DNA of 64,000 bases from Desulfuromonadaceae bacterium (GTDB lineage: Bacteria > Desulfobacterota > Desulfuromonadia > Geobacterales > Pseudopelobacteraceae). The notes below the pieces were generated by a model. The model ran no database searches. It was not told where the DNA came from and worked only from the letters and a program-made list of their open reading frames with translations. The stretch spans positions 62,001 to 126,000 of the forward strand of contig JAQTQX010000005.1 of NCBI GenBank assembly GCA_028712075.1, written 5' to 3'. Below, in pieces: positions 43,816-53,930 of the stretch; positions within the stretch are counted from its first letter, which is position 1, and every line of letters starts with the position of its first letter. Both the position numbers and the translations under genes were made by a program.

Positions 43816-44829
43816 ATGCGCCTCCTTCGTCTTCTCGTTTCAGGACTCCTTTTTATCGCGCTGAACTTGCCTCAGTTTCTTCCTGCACAGATGTCCGATG
43901 ATGGCATGATGGAGGAGGCTTCACAACACTTCAAGGATCGCAACGGTTATTTTGCTTCGACATGGCTGGAGCGTCTCTTGAAGACGTACCCCTCGACCCG
44001 TCATCGCCGTGATGCTCTGCTCATGCTGGCAAAATCATATTCCATGACACAGCGTGATGAAAAAGCTGCCATGTCTGTGTTGCTGCTGCTTAAGGAATTT
44101 CCGGAAGAGAGCACAACACTCGACAATGAATTAAAACTGCTCATCAATACCTCATCACTAAGTACAGAAATAGCTGCCCCGACTGCACTCCCCGTCCAAT
44201 TGCCGGCGGTTCCCGACCCCATAAGTCCCGACATAGTTCCTGAAAGCATACCGGAAACGGCACAGCCGACCGATATAATGCGGAAACATGAAGTATCACC
44301 ACCTGCAGCACCACTGCCCCCTCAAGTCACAGAAGCGCTTCCATCCATTATGCCCACCACAGAAAAAAGAGTACATTATTCTCTGGGCACAGGAACCGGG
44401 CTCAGTCGGAACACGCTGGATTCCATTCTCACAAAACTCGCGGCTGACGGCATTAAGCCGGATGTTGCCTATACTATGCGGGAAACAGAGGTGTTCCGCC
44501 TGCTCGTTGCATGCTTCCCTGAAAGGAAACAGGCTGAGCACAAACGTGCAGAAATTGCCCTCCGCAGTAAACATGCATTCATTGCCCGAAACAATAACTC
44601 CTTCTGCGTTGTTGCCGGCTCTCTTATGTCAGAAGAAAGCGCCGTAAAAGAGGTACAGCGTGTCGCCCGAAAAGGTGTGACCGGAGTGAAAATTGCCAAG
44701 GCCACGGTCCCTCTGAAAGTGTGGCAGGTAACTTTCGGAAGGTATGCCAGCGTACAGGAAGCAGAGCAGGCCGCTCAGAGTTTGTCAAAAAACGGCGTAG
44801 AGGTGCGGGTTATCACTGGTGGAGACTGA
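43816..44829 (+). CDS. SPOR-domain exported protein
   Basis: A 337-residue protein with a signal segment (LRLLVSGLLFIALNLPQFLPAQ). Residues 30-110 resemble a tetratricopeptide-like repeat region (AASQHFKDRNGYFASTWLERLLKTYP). A proline-rich spacer follows, and the C-terminal 75 residues look like a SPOR domain (FCVVAGSLMSEESAVKEVQRV ... WQVTFGRYASVQEAEQAAQSL), which binds denuded peptidoglycan at septa. ATG 43816 follows CAGAGGAT. It follows the diguanylate cyclase by 54 bases. Confidence 0.78.
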   Translation: MRLLRLLVSGLLFIALNLPQFLPAQMSDDGMMEEASQHFKDRNGYFASTWLERLLKTYPSTRHRRDALLMLAKSYSMTQRDEKAAMSVLLLLKEFPEESTTLDNELKLLINTSSLSTEIAAPTALPVQLPAVPDPISPDIVPESIPETAQPTDIMRKHEVSPPAAPLPPQVTEALPSIMPTTEKRVHYSLGTGTGLSRNTLDSILTKLAADGIKPDVAYTMRETEVFRLLVACFPERKQAEHKRAEIALRSKHAFIARNNNSFCVVAGSLMSEESAVKEVQRVARKGVTGVKIAKATVPLKVWQVTFGRYASVQEAEQAAQSLSKNGVEVRVITGGD

Positions 44830-44895
44830 TTTCAGCAGCGTTAGCCTGATGTACTTTGCCTGTTTTCTCAACAGGGCGGCACGGACTGCCCTCCA

Positions 44896-46059
44896 ATGAA
44901 AAACACATTTGTACGTACTCCCTTACTACTGCTTTGCCTGATCGGTTTTGCAGCTTTTTTCAGCTCTTACCTGCGTATGCCGGTTATGCCACTGTATGCG
45001 GCACAACTTGGTGCCGGACCGGTAGAGGTCGGCGCAATCAATGGCGCTTTTATGCTTGCCGCCGGACTGCTCTCCATTCCGGCCGGACTGTTTGCCGACC
45101 GCACTGGTCGTAAGCTGCCTATCATTTGCGGTACTGTTGCCGTTGCCCTTTCTGCGTTGCTTGTCACCCAGTGCCGCCAACCGGGACAGATGGCAGCAGC
45201 GTATATCCTCTTCGGTGTCGGACTGGCAGCTTTTGCCCCTTCCATGCTTTCACTGGTTGCTGACGTCACGCCTTCCAACAGATTGGGACAGGCGTACGGC
45301 TGGTACACCACTGCAATCTACGTTGCCATGACTGCCGGACCGGCTATTGGCGGATTTCTGGCCAAAAGGATCGGACTGTGTGAAGTGTTTGTCGTGTCAG
45401 GCTCACTGTCGCTTGCTGTCGCAACAACTACTCTGTTCATGCTGCCTCATGGTATTTCCCGGCACAAGAGTGAAGTACATTCCATCTTGGCAGGCAGTGC
45501 CGGTCTGTTGAGTACACCGTGGTTGCGTGCCTGTCTGTTGGCCACCATAGGCAGTTGCATCGGTTTCGGGGTGTTTCTGACCTTTTTACCGCTGTATGCC
45601 GTAACGCGTGGTTGTGATTCCGCACAAGTCGGCATGGTGTTTGCCGCCCAGGCGCTGACCAATGTCGTCTGCAGAATACCTATCGGAAAACTTGTCGACC
45701 GCGGTGAACGGCGCAGAATTGTTGCGGCAGGCCTGCTTTGTCTGTCTGTTGCACTTGCGGCACTTGGAGGTGCGGATCGGTTCGGCCCGATGATCGCCTG
45801 TGCCATTTTACTCGGTATCGGCATGGCCCTTACCTACACAGCAATCGGAGCACTGATAGCGGGAAAAGCTCTCCCCGCACAACGGGGACTTGCCATGGGA
45901 ATGTATAACAGCTGCATCTACCTGGGAATGATGTTCGGCTCAACCGCGTTTGGTGTCGCGTTGAAAAAGGTAGGTTATCCTTACGGTTTTATCGTAGCAG
46001 GTGGGGTGGTTTTGCTGACGCGGCTGTTATTCGGTGTGATGATGCAAAAAGCTGAGTAA
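44896..46059 (+). CDS. MFS transporter
   Basis: A 387-residue protein with twelve hydrophobic helices. The motif-A loop GLFADRTGRKLPI follows helix 2, and the second half repeats it as GKLVDRGERRRI, both typical of major facilitator proteins. VPGRNR-like helix 5 features resemble drug/metabolite exporters. Substrate unknown. It follows the SPOR gene by 66 bases and ends at a strong terminator. Confidence 0.9.
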   Translation: MKNTFVRTPLLLLCLIGFAAFFSSYLRMPVMPLYAAQLGAGPVEVGAINGAFMLAAGLLSIPAGLFADRTGRKLPIICGTVAVALSALLVTQCRQPGQMAAAYILFGVGLAAFAPSMLSLVADVTPSNRLGQAYGWYTTAIYVAMTAGPAIGGFLAKRIGLCEVFVVSGSLSLAVATTTLFMLPHGISRHKSEVHSILAGSAGLLSTPWLRACLLATIGSCIGFGVFLTFLPLYAVTRGCDSAQVGMVFAAQALTNVVCRIPIGKLVDRGERRRIVAAGLLCLSVALAALGGADRFGPMIACAILLGIGMALTYTAIGALIAGKALPAQRGLAMGMYNSCIYLGMMFGSTAFGVALKKVGYPYGFIVAGGVVLLTRLLFGVMMQKAE

Positions 46060-46134
46060 ACGGCAGGGATGACGACTACAGGAAACGGGTACGCTCGGGC
46101 AAATGCGGTAGAGAGCGCCTTGTCGGGCGCACCA

Positions 46135-46173
46135 CCACAAAAAGAGGGGCTCACTGAGCCCCTCTTTTTGTGG
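46135..46173 (+). terminator. bidirectional intrinsic terminator
   Basis: A perfect palindrome: a 19-base arm starting CCACAAAAAGAGGGGCTCA, one central base, and its complement. A and T tracts flank the stem, so it works for the MFS gene on the plus strand and for cbcL on the minus strand. Confidence 0.95.
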
Positions 46174-46191
46174 TACTTTTGATCAGCTATA

Positions 46192-48081
46192 TCAGTGCCC
46201 GCCACCACTCAGGAAGGCCAGAATCATCAGCAGGAGCAGGCCGATGCCGATGGAGAGAGCTGTAAATCCGAAGCCTTTGACGATGAAATCATAAATCACG
46301 CCGCTCGTCCGCTTGCAGGCAAACTGCTCGGTAATTCCCTCTTCCTCATAGCGTTTCCACTGGTCCCCACGCTCCTCTATCATCTCTTCTTTGGCTATTT
46401 GGCCATTGAAAATAACAAAGTCCATCGGAAATTTCTCGGGGCGTCCATGCGTATTGAAGAAGTGAACGGTGAAAATGAATCCGGTCGCAAGCAGCGCCTC
46501 ATCTGAATGGACGATAGTCGCTACGTTGAACGCCCACCCCGGCAGGAACAGGCCGAAAAATTCAGGGAACCAGAGCATCAAACCGGAACCGCCGATAGCA
46601 AACATACCCCAGAAGACCGCGACAAAGTCAAATTTTTCCCAGTATGTCCACCGCTCGAAAGTCGGCTTTGGCCCTTTGAAGAAGAACCACCGGACCATAA
46701 AGTATACGTCCTTGATATCTCGCAGGTTAAAACAGAGAGAATCCGGGCCGAAGAGACGCTGAAGTGGATTGCCCTTGATATCTTTCCTGATGAACAGGAA
46801 GTTGATACTCATTACAAGAGCAAGGCCAAAATAGACAAAGGTTATAGCAGCGCCAATACGATGCAGGAAGCCGGCATTTGCCGACCCGCCATACATATTC
46901 ATCATTTCAACAGCCCATGTCTGACTACTGAACTTGAGCGGTAGCCCGGTCAGGGAAAGCAGCAGGAAGCTCGTGATTACAAGCAGGTGCATGAATATAT
47001 GCAGACGATTGAAGCGACGATACTGCTTGTGCGCTTCGGGTAAGACATGAAGGTGCGTACCTGCGGATGTAGTATGAACGTGATGGTGTGTGCCCGCCGC
47101 CAGTTCGTCAGCTTTCTCCCGGTTTTCGACAAAACCGCGGAACATCCACAACAATGTGTGAATCCAGAAAACTGCAAACGTGGAAAGCAGCAAACCGGTC
47201 ATGGCAACAAATGTGTAGAACAGGATTGGGAAATTTTCCCGATCAGTCATCTCACCATGTGCATAATATTTGGCAAAGAGTGGTGTTGCCTTCGGATGGC
47301 AGGGAGTGCACTGTTTGACGACATTGGCAGGGTTGACACTGGATTGCGGGTCAGACTTCGGCAATACCGAGTGAGCGGTATGACAATCGGCACAGCCGGC
47401 TACTTTTTCGGGAAAACCGAGACGATAGTTCTTGCCATGATAGCTCTCCATATATGATTTAACCGCAACAGTTGTGACATTATTCCTCTCCATCATCTTG
47501 TGGTCACTGTGACACTTCATGCAGACCTTGGTATGAAACTCCCGCACTTTAGTGTCTTTGCCCTCGCCAATCTTTTCGATTGCGTGGAGGTTGTGGCAGT
47601 CATGACATGCAGCAGAATCCATGTTGCCGGCAGCAACAGCCTTGCCGTGAATAGATTTGCGATAGACGGATTCAGCGTCATGACACTGAACACATTTCGC
47701 TACCGCAACACGTTTGTCATTTTTCCAATACGTATGAGTATGAACATCAGTATGGCATTGGGCGCACGTCACACCTTTCTCAGCATGAATACTCGCATAA
47801 TGCTCGGAGTTCTGTTTTTTGTGGCACCGTTCACAATGGACCTTCTCAACCTTGATCTCTTTTCTCATATGTTTCGCAAGGTCAATTATATCTACGTGGC
47901 AGCTGGTGCAGGCATTTTTGCCATGGACAGACGCCGCAAAATCATGAATGGAAAATTTGTTACTGTGGCACCCCAGGCAGGTGGCCGGATCAATGGCCAT
48001 TCCCTGCTCAGCATGGGCAGGAAGAGCCCAGACAACCGCCAGAAACATCAAAATTGTGAATTTAAGTAAATTTGAAACCAT
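46192..48081 (-). CDS. cbcL: CbcL-type menaquinol:cytochrome oxidoreductase (nine-haem c plus cytochrome b)
   Basis: A 629-residue fusion. A signal peptide ([11 protein letters not shown]) leads a periplasmic part with nine CxxCH motifs: CLGCH, CTSCH, CERCH, CAQCH, CVQCH, CHDCH, CMKCH, CADCH, CTPCH. From about residue 280 six or seven hydrophobic helices follow, including [21 protein letters not shown], typical of the FdnI/HydC cytochrome b family. CbcL of Geobacter sulfurreducens has this exact layout and moves electrons from menaquinol to low-potential acceptors such as poised electrodes and Fe(III) oxide. ATG 48081 is preceded by GGAGG. A His-rich loop (HHHVHTT) lies between helices. Confidence 0.94.
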   Translation of the reverse strand: MVSNLLKFTILMFLAVVWALPAHAEQGMAIDPATCLGCHSNKFSIHDFAASVHGKNACTSCHVDIIDLAKHMRKEIKVEKVHCERCHKKQNSEHYASIHAEKGVTCAQCHTDVHTHTYWKNDKRVAVAKCVQCHDAESVYRKSIHGKAVAAGNMDSAACHDCHNLHAIEKIGEGKDTKVREFHTKVCMKCHSDHKMMERNNVTTVAVKSYMESYHGKNYRLGFPEKVAGCADCHTAHSVLPKSDPQSSVNPANVVKQCTPCHPKATPLFAKYYAHGEMTDRENFPILFYTFVAMTGLLLSTFAVFWIHTLLWMFRGFVENREKADELAAGTHHHVHTTSAGTHLHVLPEAHKQYRRFNRLHIFMHLLVITSFLLLSLTGLPLKFSSQTWAVEMMNMYGGSANAGFLHRIGAAITFVYFGLALVMSINFLFIRKDIKGNPLQRLFGPDSLCFNLRDIKDVYFMVRWFFFKGPKPTFERWTYWEKFDFVAVFWGMFAIGGSGLMLWFPEFFGLFLPGWAFNVATIVHSDEALLATGFIFTVHFFNTHGRPEKFPMDFVIFNGQIAKEEMIEERGDQWKRYEEEGITEQFACKRTSGVIYDFIVKGFGFTALSIGIGLLLLMILAFLSGGGH

Positions 48082-48251
48082 GGAACAAAACCTCCAAAAA
48101 ATATTTGTGCGGCGAACAGGCAACAGCGCAAGAGAGTTCAAAAAAATCCTCGTGTGTATACACCAACTCAATTCAAAATAGCAATTAAAATTAAATAGTA
48201 CGCCGGCATACGGCCTCTGGTTTGCCAGGAAAAATAGTGACTTCCCGCAAC

Positions 48252-48285
48252 AAAAGTGGGGCGGCAGTTTTGGCTGCCGCCCCAC
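48252..48285 (-). terminator. intrinsic terminator of the multihaem cytochrome gene
   Basis: A 12-bp stem, GTGGGGCGGCAG (48256-48267) / CTGCCGCCCCAC (48274-48285), with a six-base loop, followed on the minus strand by TTTTG. It lies 31 bases past the stop at 48317, and read-through would enter cbcL. Confidence 0.88.
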
Positions 48286-48316
48286 ACATTTGCTCTACCC
48301 GACTACCTGTACCGAG

Positions 48317-49342
48317 TTACATCTTATGGCATTTACCGCACTCGTCCTGCACCGAAAATGCATCTTTCCCTTTATTGTGGCAGGTACCGCATGATTTCCC
48401 ATTCTCCATGTCGCCCATAGTAACTTTCGTTTTACCAGCCTTATAAGGGAAAATCTTGGTGTGACAGTCAGCACATTTGTATGCTTCCAAATGGAACTCG
48501 TGGCTGAACATCGCCTCTCCCGCCAATGTTTTAAATGTAATCTTGCCCGGTTTCATCCCCTTGTGACATTTATCGCAGTCACCACCTGACGCAAAGGCAT
48601 CCTTCCCGTTGTGGCAGGCACCGCATGATTTGCCCTTACCCATATCATCCATTGACGCCTGCCCGATAACTGTTTTGTAGGGGAATGTTTTCGTATGACA
48701 ATCCTTGCAGCTGTACGCCTCGGTATGAAACGCATGACTGAAAGTTGCAGGGGTAGTCCCTTTCAGATTGAATATGATCTCTTTCGGTTTAAGTCCCTGA
48801 TGGCAGCGGTCACAGTTTGCTGTAACCGCAAATGCGTGCTTGCCGTTGTGGCATGCACCGCAGGTGCGCCCGTTCTCCATTGCCGCCATAGTTACCGCCT
48901 TTTCCTTGCCGGTAATCACTGTGCCGTTATGGCACCCTTTGCAGGCACCGCCAGTCACCTCGATATGGACTTCATGACTGAAAAGTGCTGAGCCGAGTCC
49001 TTTTATAGTGTATGTGACATTGCGTGGCTTTCCGCTGTGGCAGCGTGAGCAGCCCTTTTCGCTGGCAACACTGAATGCTCTCATACCGGTATGACAGGCA
49101 CCGCAAGATCTGGTCTTTTCCATTTCCGCCATCGTATAGCGTTTTGAATTTTTCAGATTATAGATGGTATTATGGCAAATCCTGCAATTGTTGTGGTATT
49201 TTTTCAGATGCAATTCATGGCTGAACACAACCGGATCGGCGTTTTTGAAATTGAATTTGATGTCTTTGGTTTCCGCCGCACCCACCCCGGCAACTGACAG
49301 CATATATACTGCAACTGCCGACAATAAAATTCGCTTTAGCAT
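48317..49342 (-). CDS. dodecahaem c7-type periplasmic cytochrome
   Basis: A 341-residue secreted protein with a signal peptide (MLKRILLSAVAVYMLSVAGVGAA) and twelve CxxCH motifs in four repeats of three: each unit starts near FSHxxH and carries three haem sites, for instance CRICH, CGACH, CSRCH. This polymeric c7 arrangement is like the dodecahaem cytochromes of Geobacter sulfurreducens. It should carry electrons through the periplasm, most likely between CbcL and outer-membrane conduits. ATG 49342 follows AAGAGGAGC. It lies directly upstream of cbcL with only a terminator between them. Confidence 0.93.
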   Translation of the reverse strand: MLKRILLSAVAVYMLSVAGVGAAETKDIKFNFKNADPVVFSHELHLKKYHNNCRICHNTIYNLKNSKRYTMAEMEKTRSCGACHTGMRAFSVASEKGCSRCHSGKPRNVTYTIKGLGSALFSHEVHIEVTGGACKGCHNGTVITGKEKAVTMAAMENGRTCGACHNGKHAFAVTANCDRCHQGLKPKEIIFNLKGTTPATFSHAFHTEAYSCKDCHTKTFPYKTVIGQASMDDMGKGKSCGACHNGKDAFASGGDCDKCHKGMKPGKITFKTLAGEAMFSHEFHLEAYKCADCHTKIFPYKAGKTKVTMGDMENGKSCGTCHNKGKDAFSVQDECGKCHKM

Positions 49343-49551
49343 CAATCGCTCCTCTTTACAGAAAATGTCATTTGGACTCGGCATGATACAGATTGTGCCC
49401 GCTATCGTCAATTGCAAATTGCTATTATGCATTCATCTTGCATCTGCATTGGGGTATTCACTGCGCTGAATCTTGACATTGTGCCACCCTTTTGTTAGCT
49501 TTACAAACCACCGACTATTCAATACTTTTCAGCAATGGAGATATGTCTTTT

Positions 49552-50628
49552 ATGCACAAAAAACTGTTTATCCCCGGACCGGTTGAGGTACACCCCGATA
49601 TATTGAAAGCAATGTCTTCACCGATGATTGGACACCGCATGAAGGAGTACGCGGATTTACACAGTCGCGTGACTGCCGGTTTGAAAAAGCTGCTTTTCAC
49701 CGATAGCAAAGTTTTTCTTGCCACCTCAAGCGCGTTCGGGGTCATGGAAGGGGCGATTCGCAATCTGGTTGGTACACGCTGTGTCAATTTCTGCAACGGT
49801 GCTTTTTCTGACAAGTGGCATGATGTGACACTTCGCTGCGGCAAACAAGCTGATGCAATACGCTTCGACTGGGGCATGCCGGTTACCGCTGAAGCCGTTG
49901 AAAAAGCCCTTGCCAGCGGGAAATATGACAGCATGACCATGATTCATAACGAAACATCCACGGGAGTTATGTCGCCGATCACCGAAATTGCCGAAGTTAT
50001 GCGCAGATACCCGGATGTCATGTTCATTGTTGACACAGTGTCGTCTATGAGTGCGCTTAAAATTCCGGTCGATGAGCTTGGCATCGACAGCTGCATCTTT
50101 GGCGTGCAAAAGGCCTTCGCCCTGCCGCCCGGTCTTGCAGTTTTCACCACAAGCGAAAAAGCGCTGAAACGGGCGTCAACCATGGAGGGGCGCGGCTATT
50201 ATTTCGATTTTATAGAGTTTGCCGCTAACGATGCCAAACACAATACTCCTTCGACCCCCTGCATTTCATTGATCTATGCCCTTGATTGCCAGCTGGAGCG
50301 CATGTTCGCCGAAGGACTTGAGAACCGTTGGGCACGCCACAATGATCTGGCCAATTATGTGCGATACTGGCTGACTGAGCGGGGTTTTGACTCTTTCCCA
50401 CCTTTGGCATACCGTTCACAGACCTTGACGTGCAGTCGCAACAGTCGAAGAATTGACCTGGCTGCTCTGAAGAAAAAACTCGGTGAAACCGGTTTTGCGT
50501 TTGACGACGGTTATGGAAAAATTAAGGGAGAAACGTTCCGTATTGCCCACATGGGGGACATGCAGCGATCCGACCTTGACGAACTTTTTGCTGCTATTAC
50601 ACACATTTTGCCTGAACTGGCCAAATAA
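49552..50628 (+). CDS. class V aminotransferase, alanine-glyoxylate/serine type
   Basis: A 358-residue PLP enzyme. It opens with KKLFIPGPVEVHPDIL, has SSAFGVMEGAIRNLVG, the HNETSTGV active-site stretch, IVDTVSSMSALKI, and the PLP lysine in IFGVQKAFALPPGL. It resembles serine-pyruvate/serine-glyoxylate aminotransferases and the alanine-glyoxylate group used in glycine and serine exchange. Start ATG 49552 sits 11 bases past GGAG; an ATG at 49543 would be too close. It is followed 30 bases later by a small zinc-ribbon gene. Confidence 0.88.
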   Translation: MHKKLFIPGPVEVHPDILKAMSSPMIGHRMKEYADLHSRVTAGLKKLLFTDSKVFLATSSAFGVMEGAIRNLVGTRCVNFCNGAFSDKWHDVTLRCGKQADAIRFDWGMPVTAEAVEKALASGKYDSMTMIHNETSTGVMSPITEIAEVMRRYPDVMFIVDTVSSMSALKIPVDELGIDSCIFGVQKAFALPPGLAVFTTSEKALKRASTMEGRGYYFDFIEFAANDAKHNTPSTPCISLIYALDCQLERMFAEGLENRWARHNDLANYVRYWLTERGFDSFPPLAYRSQTLTCSRNSRRIDLAALKKKLGETGFAFDDGYGKIKGETFRIAHMGDMQRSDLDELFAAITHILPELAK

Positions 50629-50658
50629 GAAAAAAACGAAACTGGAGGAAGTAACACT

Positions 50659-50844
50659 ATGAAGTGCCCCAACTGCGGTAGTCGGACTGATGTTGATATC
50701 GATATGCATTCAAACGGATTTTCAGCTGAACATTCACCAATTAAAGAATGCGGAGCATGCGGCTTGATTTGGCGGATTAAAGTAGAAGCCGGCGTAACAA
50801 CCGTTGACATTGTGAAGGAAGCTGACAAACCGAAAAAGCCATAA
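50659..50844 (+). CDS. 61-residue zinc-ribbon protein
   Basis: A small protein with two CxxC knuckles, CPNCGS near the start and CGACG in the middle, and an acidic-basic tail ending KPKKP. This is the pattern of a zinc ribbon. GGAGGAAG precedes the ATG, and a terminator follows, so it is a genuine gene in the same transcript as the class V aminotransferase. No function can be assigned. Confidence 0.75.
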   Translation: MKCPNCGSRTDVDIDMHSNGFSAEHSPIKECGACGLIWRIKVEAGVTTVDIVKEADKPKKP

Positions 50845-50849
50845 AAAAC

Positions 50850-50870
50850 GGGCGGGCTTGTTGCCCGCCC
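50850..50870 (+). terminator. terminator between zinc-ribbon gene and rubredoxin
   Basis: Stem GGGCGGGC (50850-50857) / GCCCGCCC (50863-50870) with loop TTGTT; A-rich on the left and T-rich on the right, so it can serve both converging genes. Confidence 0.85.
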
Positions 50871-50878
50871 ACATCATT

Positions 50879-51037
50879 TTACTCTTTTTCGAAAACATCT
50901 TTACCGGCACCGCAAAGAGGACAGCTCCAATCGTCAGGCAGCGCTTCAAACGGAGTTCCTGGTGCAATCCCACGATCGGGGTCCCCAACAGCGGGATCAT
51001 AAACATACTGGCAGATTGTGCAAATCCAGCGTTCCAT
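50879..51037 (-). CDS. rubredoxin
   Basis: A 52-residue protein on the minus strand: it starts [19 protein letters not shown] and ends in [18 protein letters not shown]. The two knuckles, C-T-I-C and C-P-L-C-G, bind one iron. Tyr, Pro and Trp residues around them are those of rubredoxins. ATG 51037 is preceded by AAGGAG. Rubredoxin is a small one-electron carrier, usually for reductive stress pathways in anaerobes. Confidence 0.95.
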   Translation of the reverse strand: MERWICTICQYVYDPAVGDPDRGIAPGTPFEALPDDWSCPLCGAGKDVFEKE

Positions 51038-51222
51038 AATGCATTACTCCTTGGTAGTGGTTTTTCATCCGGCGTAAAGCGTCGGACGGGACAGCCGCAG
51101 GATGCGCTGTGAACTTCTGCGTCAGTGTAGCATGTCGGAGGAAGATGTCAACAAACTGTGACCACCTCAAAATATCATAGTACGGCCCTGCCGTCGTGAG
51201 TCAGATAACCAGTGAGAGTGAT

Positions 51223-51846
51223 ATGATTTTTGATTCAATTGAAGTCGGCCCGTTGTCGGTTAACTGTTACATTGTCGGCTGCGAACAAAGCCGCGAGGGG
51301 ATTGTTGTTGATCCGGGTGGCGACGTAGAGGCGATAGTCAGTGTGGTGAAACGGCATGGGCTGAAAATCCATTTAATTATAAATACCCATGGTCATTTTG
51401 ATCACATTGGCGGAAACAGTCAGACAGTCACCGCCTTCGCTGCTCGGCTTCTGATTCATAAGGCCGATATCGCCATGCTGAGCCGGTCTGCCGAGGTCGC
51501 CCGGAACTACGGTCTGCACGGTGAAAATTCGCCGGAGGCGGATGATTACCTGATCGACGGCATGGAAATTGTTTTCGGCACGCACCGCCTGGAAGTGCTC
51601 CACACTCCCGGCCATACCCAAGGGGGCTGCTGCCTTTATTTTGAGGATGCTGGGAAAGTCATCACCGGCGACACTCTCTTTGCTGATTCAATCGGCAGGA
51701 CCGACCTGCCGGGAGGGTCACATGAACAGCTGCTACTGTCTATCCGCACCAAGCTGTTTAATCTACCAGATACGGTGATCGTGTATCCGGGCCATGGCCC
51801 TGAAACAACCATTGGCCACGAAAAACGCTGCAACCCCTACTTTTAA
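51223..51846 (+). CDS. glyoxalase II-like metallo-beta-lactamase fold hydrolase
   Basis: A 207-residue MBL-fold enzyme. Metal ligands are in NTHGHFDHIGG, HTPGHTQGG, TGDTLF with the bridging aspartate, and YPGHGPETTIGHE. The size and short C-terminal region match the many small glyoxalase II-like hydrolases with thioester substrates. I prefer ATG 51223 (MIFDSIEVGPLSVNCYIVG) because GAGAG lies upstream; a GTG at 51196 is possible. It is followed after 12 bases by coaBC. Confidence 0.88.
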   Translation: MIFDSIEVGPLSVNCYIVGCEQSREGIVVDPGGDVEAIVSVVKRHGLKIHLIINTHGHFDHIGGNSQTVTAFAARLLIHKADIAMLSRSAEVARNYGLHGENSPEADDYLIDGMEIVFGTHRLEVLHTPGHTQGGCCLYFEDAGKVITGDTLFADSIGRTDLPGGSHEQLLLSIRTKLFNLPDTVIVYPGHGPETTIGHEKRCNPYF

Positions 51847-51858
51847 GGCGGTTTTTAT

Positions 51859-53055
51859 ATGATTGAACACAAAAATATTGTGTTGGGTGTCTGCGGAGGA
51901 ATTGCCGCCTTCAAGGCTATCGAGCTAGTGCGCCTTCTGACCAAAGCGGGTGCTGACGTGCATGTAGTCATGACACAAGCCGCCCGGGAATTTGTCACGC
52001 CACTCACGTTTCAAACGTTGTCGTCGCACCCGGTGCATACCGAGCTCTTCAACCTGATTGCAGAACAGGAAATCGGACATATCTCGCTTGCCGACCGCGC
52101 CGATCTGTTCATTGTTGCGCCTGCCACTGCCAACATTATCGGTAAAATAGCCTCCGGAATTGCCGATGACATGCTCACAACAACGATCATGGCGACCAAA
52201 GCTCCGGTACTGTTCGCTCCTGCCATGAATGTCAACATGTTTACCAACCCGATTTATCAGGAAAACGAACAGAAATTACGCCGACTGGGGTACCTGTTTG
52301 AGGCGCCTGTCAGCGGCGGCCTGGCCTGTGGCTGGGAAGGCATGGGCAAACTGGCCGCACCGGAGGCCATATTTGAGGCAGCTCTTTCGGCACTGACGGA
52401 TAAGGATTTGGCTGGTCGAAACATACTGATCACTGCCGGTCCAACGCGTGAAGAGATAGATCCGGTCCGCTATATCAGCAACCATTCCTCAGGGAAAATG
52501 GGCTATGCGCTCGCCCGCGCTGCCCAGCAACGGGGCGCCCGCGTACTGTTGATCAGTGGTCCGACCGCTTTGGCAAAACCGGTGGGAGTACACCGTATTT
52601 CTGTCACCAGCGCGGCCGACATGCTGCGCGAGGTTATAGGCAATGCCGCCGACTATGACGTGGTCATCAAGGCGGCTGCGGTAGCCGATTATCGGCCGCA
52701 GTTGCGGAACAGCACAAAGTTGAAAAAGAAAGGGGATACCACCACCATTGAACTGGTGAGGAATCCTGATATTCTGGCCGGACTGGGCAAGATGGAACAG
52801 CCCCCGTTTCTGGTTGGCTTTGCCGCCGAGACCGACGCTCTTGTGAAAAATTCACTTGAAAAACTGTGTGAAAAAAACCTCGATATCATTGTGGCCAATG
52901 ATGTCAGCGGAACAGATGCCGGTTTCAATGTCGATACCAATCGGGCGCACCTGTTTTTCAAGGATGGTAGCAGTAGTGAGTACGGGCTGATGACAAAGGA
53001 TCGACTTGCTGGAATAATCCTCGATCACATTGCGGCACGGCTTTCGAAGGACTGA
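51859..53055 (+). CDS. coaBC: CoaBC: phosphopantothenoylcysteine decarboxylase/synthetase
   Basis: A 398-residue bifunctional enzyme of coenzyme A synthesis. The CoaC part (residues 1-180) binds [52 protein letters not shown], the PAMNVNMF loop, and [14 protein letters not shown] with its reactive cysteine. The CoaB part begins at [25 protein letters not shown], and [14 protein letters not shown] follows. It joins cysteine to phosphopantothenate with CTP, then decarboxylates it. GGCGG-like ribosome site upstream. A housekeeping gene with no odd features. Confidence 0.95.
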   Translation: MIEHKNIVLGVCGGIAAFKAIELVRLLTKAGADVHVVMTQAAREFVTPLTFQTLSSHPVHTELFNLIAEQEIGHISLADRADLFIVAPATANIIGKIASGIADDMLTTTIMATKAPVLFAPAMNVNMFTNPIYQENEQKLRRLGYLFEAPVSGGLACGWEGMGKLAAPEAIFEAALSALTDKDLAGRNILITAGPTREEIDPVRYISNHSSGKMGYALARAAQQRGARVLLISGPTALAKPVGVHRISVTSAADMLREVIGNAADYDVVIKAAAVADYRPQLRNSTKLKKKGDTTTIELVRNPDILAGLGKMEQPPFLVGFAAETDALVKNSLEKLCEKNLDIIVANDVSGTDAGFNVDTNRAHLFFKDGSSSEYGLMTKDRLAGIILDHIAARLSKD

Positions 53056-53256
53056 TGCACGATGTGACAGAAATTGTTTTGTCTTGACTTGATTTCCTGA
53101 ACGTACTAGCTTTTTCGTCAATAATTCCAATTTCACATCAAAGTTGGATTTGCGACGACGGGGATTGAGGCTGCGGAAGTATGCAGTCAGTACGTTGAGG
53201 AACTTGAGGACTCTTTTTGATGTGGATGTGGCATAACCTATCTGGAGGTATCATTC

Positions 53257-53928
53257 TTGGCTATTATCACTGGTGCCGGCATTGTTGTTAAACTTGTGCT
53301 CCTCCTGCTCCTGTCGTTCTCAGTCGTTTCCTGGGCAATCATCCTGTTCAAATTTTTTCAGGTCTACCGTGCAAAGAGCGAATCTGAACGTTTTATGGAT
53401 TTTTTCTGGAAGTCAAAACGTTTTGATGCAATTGCCTCGCAAACTGACCGTTTTGCCAACTCCCCCCTGTCACTGTTGTTTAATGAAGGGTACAGTGAAC
53501 TGAAAAAAGTTGTCGAGACCGACGGCAAAAGCGACACATCAGTTCTCAGCACTGACCTGGGTGGTGTTGAAAATGTTTCCCGGGCGTTGCGCCGGGCTAC
53601 TAACTCGGAGATTACCCGGCTTGAAAAGTATCTGACGTTTCTTGCCACAACCGGCTCGACATCCCCCTTCATCGGCCTGTTCGGCACTGTATGGGGCATT
53701 ATGACCGCCTTTGAGGGGATCGGCAAAACCGGCTCGGCATCGCTGGCGGTCGTCGCGCCAGGTATTGCTGAAGCGCTCATTGCAACAGCAATTGGTCTGG
53801 TCGCTGCCATTCCGGCAGTCATGGCGTATAACCACTTTCAGCATAAAATACGTGTCTTGATTAACGAAATGGACAGCTTCTCCTCTGAATTTCTCAATAT
53901 CGTACAGCGGACCATTGCGGGGAAATAA
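53257..53928 (+). CDS. tolQ: TolQ proton channel subunit
   Basis: A 223-residue inner-membrane protein with three helices (IVVKLVLLLLLSFSVVSWAIILF, FIGLFGTVWGIMTAFEGIG and APGIAEALIATAIGLVAAIPAVMAYN). The second and third line the proton channel. Start TTG 53257 is eight bases past GGAGG at 53244. It is the first gene of tolQ-tolR-tolA-tolB-pal, which links the cell envelope layers during division. ExbB is a close relative, but the neighbours decide for TolQ. Confidence 0.95.
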   Translation: MAIITGAGIVVKLVLLLLLSFSVVSWAIILFKFFQVYRAKSESERFMDFFWKSKRFDAIASQTDRFANSPLSLLFNEGYSELKKVVETDGKSDTSVLSTDLGGVENVSRALRRATNSEITRLEKYLTFLATTGSTSPFIGLFGTVWGIMTAFEGIGKTGSASLAVVAPGIAEALIATAIGLVAAIPAVMAYNHFQHKIRVLINEMDSFSSEFLNIVQRTIAGK

Positions 53929-53930
53929 CC

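Noticed and set aside
49476..49490. TGGCACAATGTCAAG on the minus strand as a cytochrome promoter
   Set aside because: No GC at -12.
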